Assembly: GCA_050330055.1 (NCBI GenBank)
Contig: JBHJOF010000095.1
Coordinates: 1-13,748 of the forward strand
Direction: 5' to 3'
Source: JBHJOF01 sp050330055
GTDB lineage: Bacteria; Pseudomonadota; Alphaproteobacteria; Kiloniellales; JAKSDN01
DNA: 13,748 nucleotides
The stretch's first letter is position 1. The number at the start of each line of letters is the position of its first letter. Below the pieces are notes generated by a model. It was not told the origin of the DNA and did no database searches. It was given only the letters and a program-made list of their open reading frames with translations. Both the position numbers and the translations under genes were made by a program. Positions 13,688-13,748 of the stretch are shown here, piece after piece.

Positions 13688-13748
13688 GGCCTTGTTCCGA
13701 TGATTTCCGTTGCGCCGCGACGTCGAAACCGGTAGCAAAAACGCCATG

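Noticed and set aside
13746..13748. ATG at the last three bases as the start of a next gene
   Set aside because: No clear SD precedes it and nothing follows in the window, so it cannot be supported.

Overview
The window is very GC-rich DNA (roughly 70% by eye) whose protein sequences and gene order look alphaproteobacterial, most likely a Rhodospirillales-type organism. Pointers are the coupled aroK-aroB pair followed by a CNNM/CBS (HlyC/CorC-type) membrane protein, purD and xseA close together, and several intergenic G/C-rich palindromic repeats of the kind common in that class. The genus cannot be named from this sequence.

Layout. Positions 1-1848 (minus) hold a 44-residue membrane microprotein overlapping the start of a large exported helical protein whose C-terminus lies beyond the left edge. 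Divergent from them, 2077-5361 (plus) carries shikimate kinase (aroK), 3-dehydroquinate synthase (aroB, ATGA overlap) and, after a paired palindromic repeat, a CNNM/CBS ion-transport-type protein. A gene with its own clear sigma70-type promoter follows at 5596-6159 (DUF2889 family). At 6176-6991 (minus) is the most accessory-looking gene: three transmembrane helices, a coiled coil and a C-terminal winged helix, in DNA of about half GC. Then come purD (7192-8469, minus), a second repeat pair, a YcaQ/AlkX-type crosslink DNA glycosylase (8727-9977, plus), and a 466-bp gene-free gap with a perfect hairpin, short tandem repeats and an 80% AT stretch. The gap leads into xseA (10444-11982), coupled by TAATG to an M23 peptidase-family gene (11982-13037) whose first codons read straight through a third palindromic element. 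A fourth, unrelated repeat pair (13046-13156) and a small ABM-fold protein (13268-13618) close the window, followed by a long imperfect hairpin.

How the genes fit together. Most are housekeeping: two shikimate-pathway enzymes, one purine enzyme, two DNA repair or processing proteins (YcaQ-like glycosylase, exonuclease VII large subunit) and envelope proteins (M23 protein, CNNM protein, the 1-1848 pair). I see no complete mobile element, CRISPR array, toxin-antitoxin pair, rRNA or tRNA. The best candidates for undescribed biology are the membrane-anchored winged-helix gene, the microprotein/exported-protein pair, and the palindromic element that seems to have become the N-terminus of the M23 gene.
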